Positions 61,923-64,000 of a stretch of 64,000 bases of DNA are shown piece by piece. The notes under the pieces are model-generated. The model searched no databases. It saw only the letters and a program-made list of their open reading frames with translations, and was not told the origin of the DNA. Location of the stretch: the NCBI GenBank assembly GCA_963816535.1, contig CAWFKW010000003.1, positions 1,674,001-1,738,000 of the forward strand, given 5' to 3'. The number at the start of each line of letters is the position of its first letter. Position 1 is the first letter of the stretch. This stretch comes from CAWFKW01 sp963816535 (GTDB lineage Bacteria > Bacteroidota > Ignavibacteria > Tepidaquicellales > OLB5). Both the position numbers and the translations under genes were made by a program.

Positions 61923-61946
61923 GATGAATTTACGAATATAAAGATT

Positions 61947-62663
61947 TTAATCATGCAGCTTATCGATTGTTTTATTACGCGAGTCCTTTCCCAAAAAAAT
62001 TGTTTGGAAGCCGTCCCGGATATTATCCGCAATCTTCGCCTTAAGAGCGTCCAGCTCGCAGGTAAGATCATTTTGAAGGCGAAGGATAAATTCTTTTTTA
62101 TCCGAGACGCCGGCCGATTGCGCGGGTTTCCCCAACTGCAAAAATATCTCCGCCCGCTGCTCCATCATGAATTCATATCTTACCGCAAGCGGCATTAAGT
62201 TAACTCTTCCCAGTTTTTCCGCTATCGCGCTTACGCCCGAATAGAATTTCAAGGGGCGCGTATCGTTAGGCAGCAATATTCCCTGTGGGAAGATCCACAG
62301 CAGGCTGTTAGCGCCTCTCAGAAGTTCGACCGCATGATCGATCGATTCCAGCGCGCTTTGCGGAGAGTTTCTGTCGACTGAGAATACTCCAAGCCTCTTA
62401 AAAAATTTATACTTTTTCATCTGCTCTAAGTCCATCATGAGGTAAGAATCGGCTTTCCAGACCTCATCAGCAAGATAAAACGCTATAAACCCGTCCCACC
62501 AGCCGGAATGATTAACATAAACTAAGGTAGGTATGGTCTTATCAATTTCAGAGTAATTTTCTGCGCCGTACAGGTATATTTTATAGAAATGATTTCTCAG
62601 CAGTCTTTTCAAATAAAAACTGAACAGCGTTTCAAAAAACCTATTTTTCCGGGACTTGATCAA
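61947..62663 (-). CDS. PlsC-type acyltransferase, candidate carotenoid-glycoside acyltransferase
   Basis: 238 residues from a TTG start. The catalytic NHx4D motif is N51-H52...D57 (NHSGWWDGF); the substrate motif FPQGILLP (about 129-136) takes the place of the usual EGTR. The family acylates lysophosphatidic acid; members in carotenoid clusters (CruD-like) acylate the sugar of carotenoid glycosides. It is the first gene of the operon, 24 nt before the glycosyltransferase gene. Confidence 0.82.
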   Translation of the reverse strand: MIKSRKNRFFETLFSFYLKRLLRNHFYKIYLYGAENYSEIDKTIPTLVYVNHSGWWDGFIAFYLADEVWKADSYLMMDLEQMKKYKFFKRLGVFSVDRNSPQSALESIDHAVELLRGANSLLWIFPQGILLPNDTRPLKFYSGVSAIAEKLGRVNLMPLAVRYEFMMEQRAEIFLQLGKPAQSAGVSDKKEFILRLQNDLTCELDALKAKIADNIRDGFQTIFLGKDSRNKTIDKLHD

Positions 62664-62861
62664 ATATCGTTAAACTTAACATTTTGATAATTAAGATTTA
62701 ATTCAAAACAGCGGTCATTAAGCGATTAAAGGACGGGTAAATTCGGAGCTTTTTCCGTTAATTTTTCAAACGGCCCATTAAATTAACCCGCTTCGTTCTT
62801 TAGGCGCACATTCTTAAAATTTGGCCGTTTTTAATCCTTTAATCCATATGTATAATTGAAT

Positions 62862-62869
62862 TATATTTG
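62862..62869 (+). promoter_or_regulatory. candidate -7 box before the 62893 gene
   Basis: TATATTTG matches TAnnTTTG 24 nt before the TTG start. No -33 TTG at good spacing is seen. Confidence 0.4.
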
Positions 62870-62892
62870 AAAAGCATAATCAACTTTCAGAC

Positions 62893-63609
62893 TTGTTTAT
62901 TTCAAAAGGGACTTTGTATTTTTTGTTGGCGGCGCTATCCGGGATTGCCGGACTGGTCTTTCTTGTATATGCCATTGTAAAACCTAAAACAAAACCGTTT
63001 ATTCCGCGCATTATTTCTCTTTCGCTCGGCTTGGTATTGCTGGCGGTTTCAATATATACAGGCGTCGAACTTACCTTGAAAACCTATTACAAGATCAAAA
63101 ATACCATTACGGCTCTTAAAAATTTTCCGGAAACTGTTGGGACGGATATGAACAGGGATACCACTGATTATGTGAGAATATTAAAGCAGTATGAACCCCA
63201 TAAGTATAAAGGGAAGGTACCCGAATATTTTTACACCGAGTACGGCTATTACGACTGGTGGCGCTTTCCGCTGGTTTATCCTTATGCAATTTATTGTATC
63301 GATGTTCTGGACAGGGGACAGGTTGCAAACGACAGCGGCAAAACTGATTTTTCAAACGGCAGTTCCGTTAATGCCGTCTCGCAATACTTTGAGAAGTTTA
63401 TGTTTGACGCCGACTATTTTGTAGGCGAAGGCCCAGGCGACCCGGGCTCTGTGGAAAAGGCAGGGGGATTTTTCATCATTAATTTCCAAAACGGTAAAAC
63501 AGAAAACATAGAAAACAGGGTAGCTCTTATGAAAAGACTGGACGAATTAGGTTTCATGGGAGAGAGAGATTTCATTACAGTTAGAAAATACAGCGGGGGA
63601 TTCCAGTAA
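62893..63609 (+). CDS. hypothetical membrane protein
   Basis: 238 residues from a TTG start. Two hydrophobic spans (about 7-26 and 36-58) precede a soluble domain with YEPHKYKGKVPEYFYTEYG, RFPLVYPYAIYCIDVLDRG and a closing segment IENRVALMKRLDELG. I do not recognise the family. It stands between the divergent carotenoid operon and the TrmB-like gene. Confidence 0.6.
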   Translation: MFISKGTLYFLLAALSGIAGLVFLVYAIVKPKTKPFIPRIISLSLGLVLLAVSIYTGVELTLKTYYKIKNTITALKNFPETVGTDMNRDTTDYVRILKQYEPHKYKGKVPEYFYTEYGYYDWWRFPLVYPYAIYCIDVLDRGQVANDSGKTDFSNGSSVNAVSQYFEKFMFDADYFVGEGPGDPGSVEKAGGFFIINFQNGKTENIENRVALMKRLDELGFMGERDFITVRKYSGGFQ

Positions 63610-63749
63610 CTGATCTAGCTGTATTGCCTGCCATCTGATTTACAAAATTCAATGAAAAAATACTGAAAAACGCTATGCGCAAAGCCATTGTATTTCCAAT
63701 AATTAATTTTTAGATTTGCCGTAGTTAAAGAGACGGCATATTTTAGATA

Positions 63750-64000
63750 ATGGAAGATACGATTAAATCACTGGAATCTATAGGGTTTACGAATTACGAA
63801 GCGAAAGTATTTCATGTACTTTTCCAAGGCCATCTTTTGACCGCTTCTGAAATTGCTAAGAAGGCGGGCATTCCCAGGTCTTCCTCTTACGACGTCCTCA
63901 AGTCCTTTACCGAAAAAGGTATATGCAACGAAATTCTGACCAGTTCGGTCGCCCGGTATGAAATTATTGATCCAAAAGTTGTTGAAGATAAGATCGAGAA
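63750..64000 (+). CDS. TrmB-like transcriptional regulator, truncated by window edge
   Basis: Only the first 83 residues are present. SLESIGFTNYEAKVFHVLFQ (about 6-25) followed by TASEIAKKAGIPRSSSYDVLKSFTEKG is the winged helix-turn-helix of the TrmB family, which in archaea and some bacteria controls sugar metabolism and other genes. The effector domain is off the window. Confidence 0.85.
   Translation, partial: MEDTIKSLESIGFTNYEAKVFHVLFQGHLLTASEIAKKAGIPRSSSYDVLKSFTEKGICNEILTSSVARYEIIDPKVVEDKIE

Noticed and set aside
1..64000. CRISPR arrays, tRNA or rRNA genes, insertion sequences and prophage genes
   Set aside because: None were seen by eye: no regularly spaced repeats, no transposase or integrase motifs, no tRNA-like cloverleaf with CCA in the gaps.

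Overview
The window reads as part of a chromosome of a Gram-negative FCB-group bacterium, most likely an Ignavibacteria/Chlorobi-type or related Bacteroidota lineage. This is inferred from three things: (i) promoters of the Bacteroidetes type (TAnnTTTG at the -7 position), one of them 11 nt before a fluoride riboswitch; (ii) an LptD-like outer-membrane protein and many lipoproteins; (iii) a carotenoid cluster with split crtYc/crtYd, a CruF-type hydratase, a glycosyltransferase and an acyltransferase. No rRNA or tRNA gene, CRISPR array, transposase or prophage was seen.

Layout. 1-23 kb, almost all minus strand: a truncated MBOAT O-acyltransferase, a few small genes (one DUF3574 gene broken by a frameshift), then a large cell-surface polysaccharide locus. 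The locus holds rmlC/rmlD-type and NDP-sugar epimerase genes, a WecE-type 4-aminotransferase, a sugar formyltransferase-like protein, two GtrB-like and several other glycosyltransferases, two GT-C membrane enzymes, WbqC, a tandem pair of Wzy/WaaL-like proteins and a nucleotidylyltransferase fused to a degenerate phosphohexomutase. The set suggests a surface glycan with deoxyhexose and a 4-amino (possibly 4-formamido) dideoxysugar. 23-26 kb: lemA and an ECF sigma / small membrane protein / Spy-like sensor operon.

26-50 kb, plus strand: a fluoride riboswitch driving crcB and a DUF190 gene; an outer-membrane-type protein and a DUF1287 hydrolase; the core nusA-infB-rbfA-truB-ribF-rpsO-pnp operon with its own promoter, a leader hairpin and a strong terminator; a PIN toxin/antitoxin pair with an operator-like repeat; a sodium/solute symporter; two tandem paralogous lipoproteins sharing an upstream 11-mer; gpmA; a GxxExxY (PD-(D/E)XK-like) gene bracketed by inverted repeats; an HD protein, fRMsr, LptD-like, DapF, a CmcI-type protein and a TIM-barrel protein.

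50-63 kb, minus strand: a His/Arg-rich secreted protein, a double-domain peroxiredoxin with a degenerate first domain, a GT-C enzyme with a CNB protein and a histidine kinase, and the carotenoid operon (acyltransferase, glycosyltransferase, SRPBCC, cruF, crtYc, crtYd, crtI, crtB). crtI has no AUG, GUG or UUG codon in frame before its FAD-binding motif. 62.9-64 kb, plus strand: an unknown membrane protein and the start of a TrmB-like regulator.

Most distinctive observations: the GxxExxY gene between inverted repeats (43.7-44.2 kb), the crtI start anomaly, the nusA leader hairpin, the degenerate mutase fusion, and several different interspersed palindromes between 48 and 52 kb.
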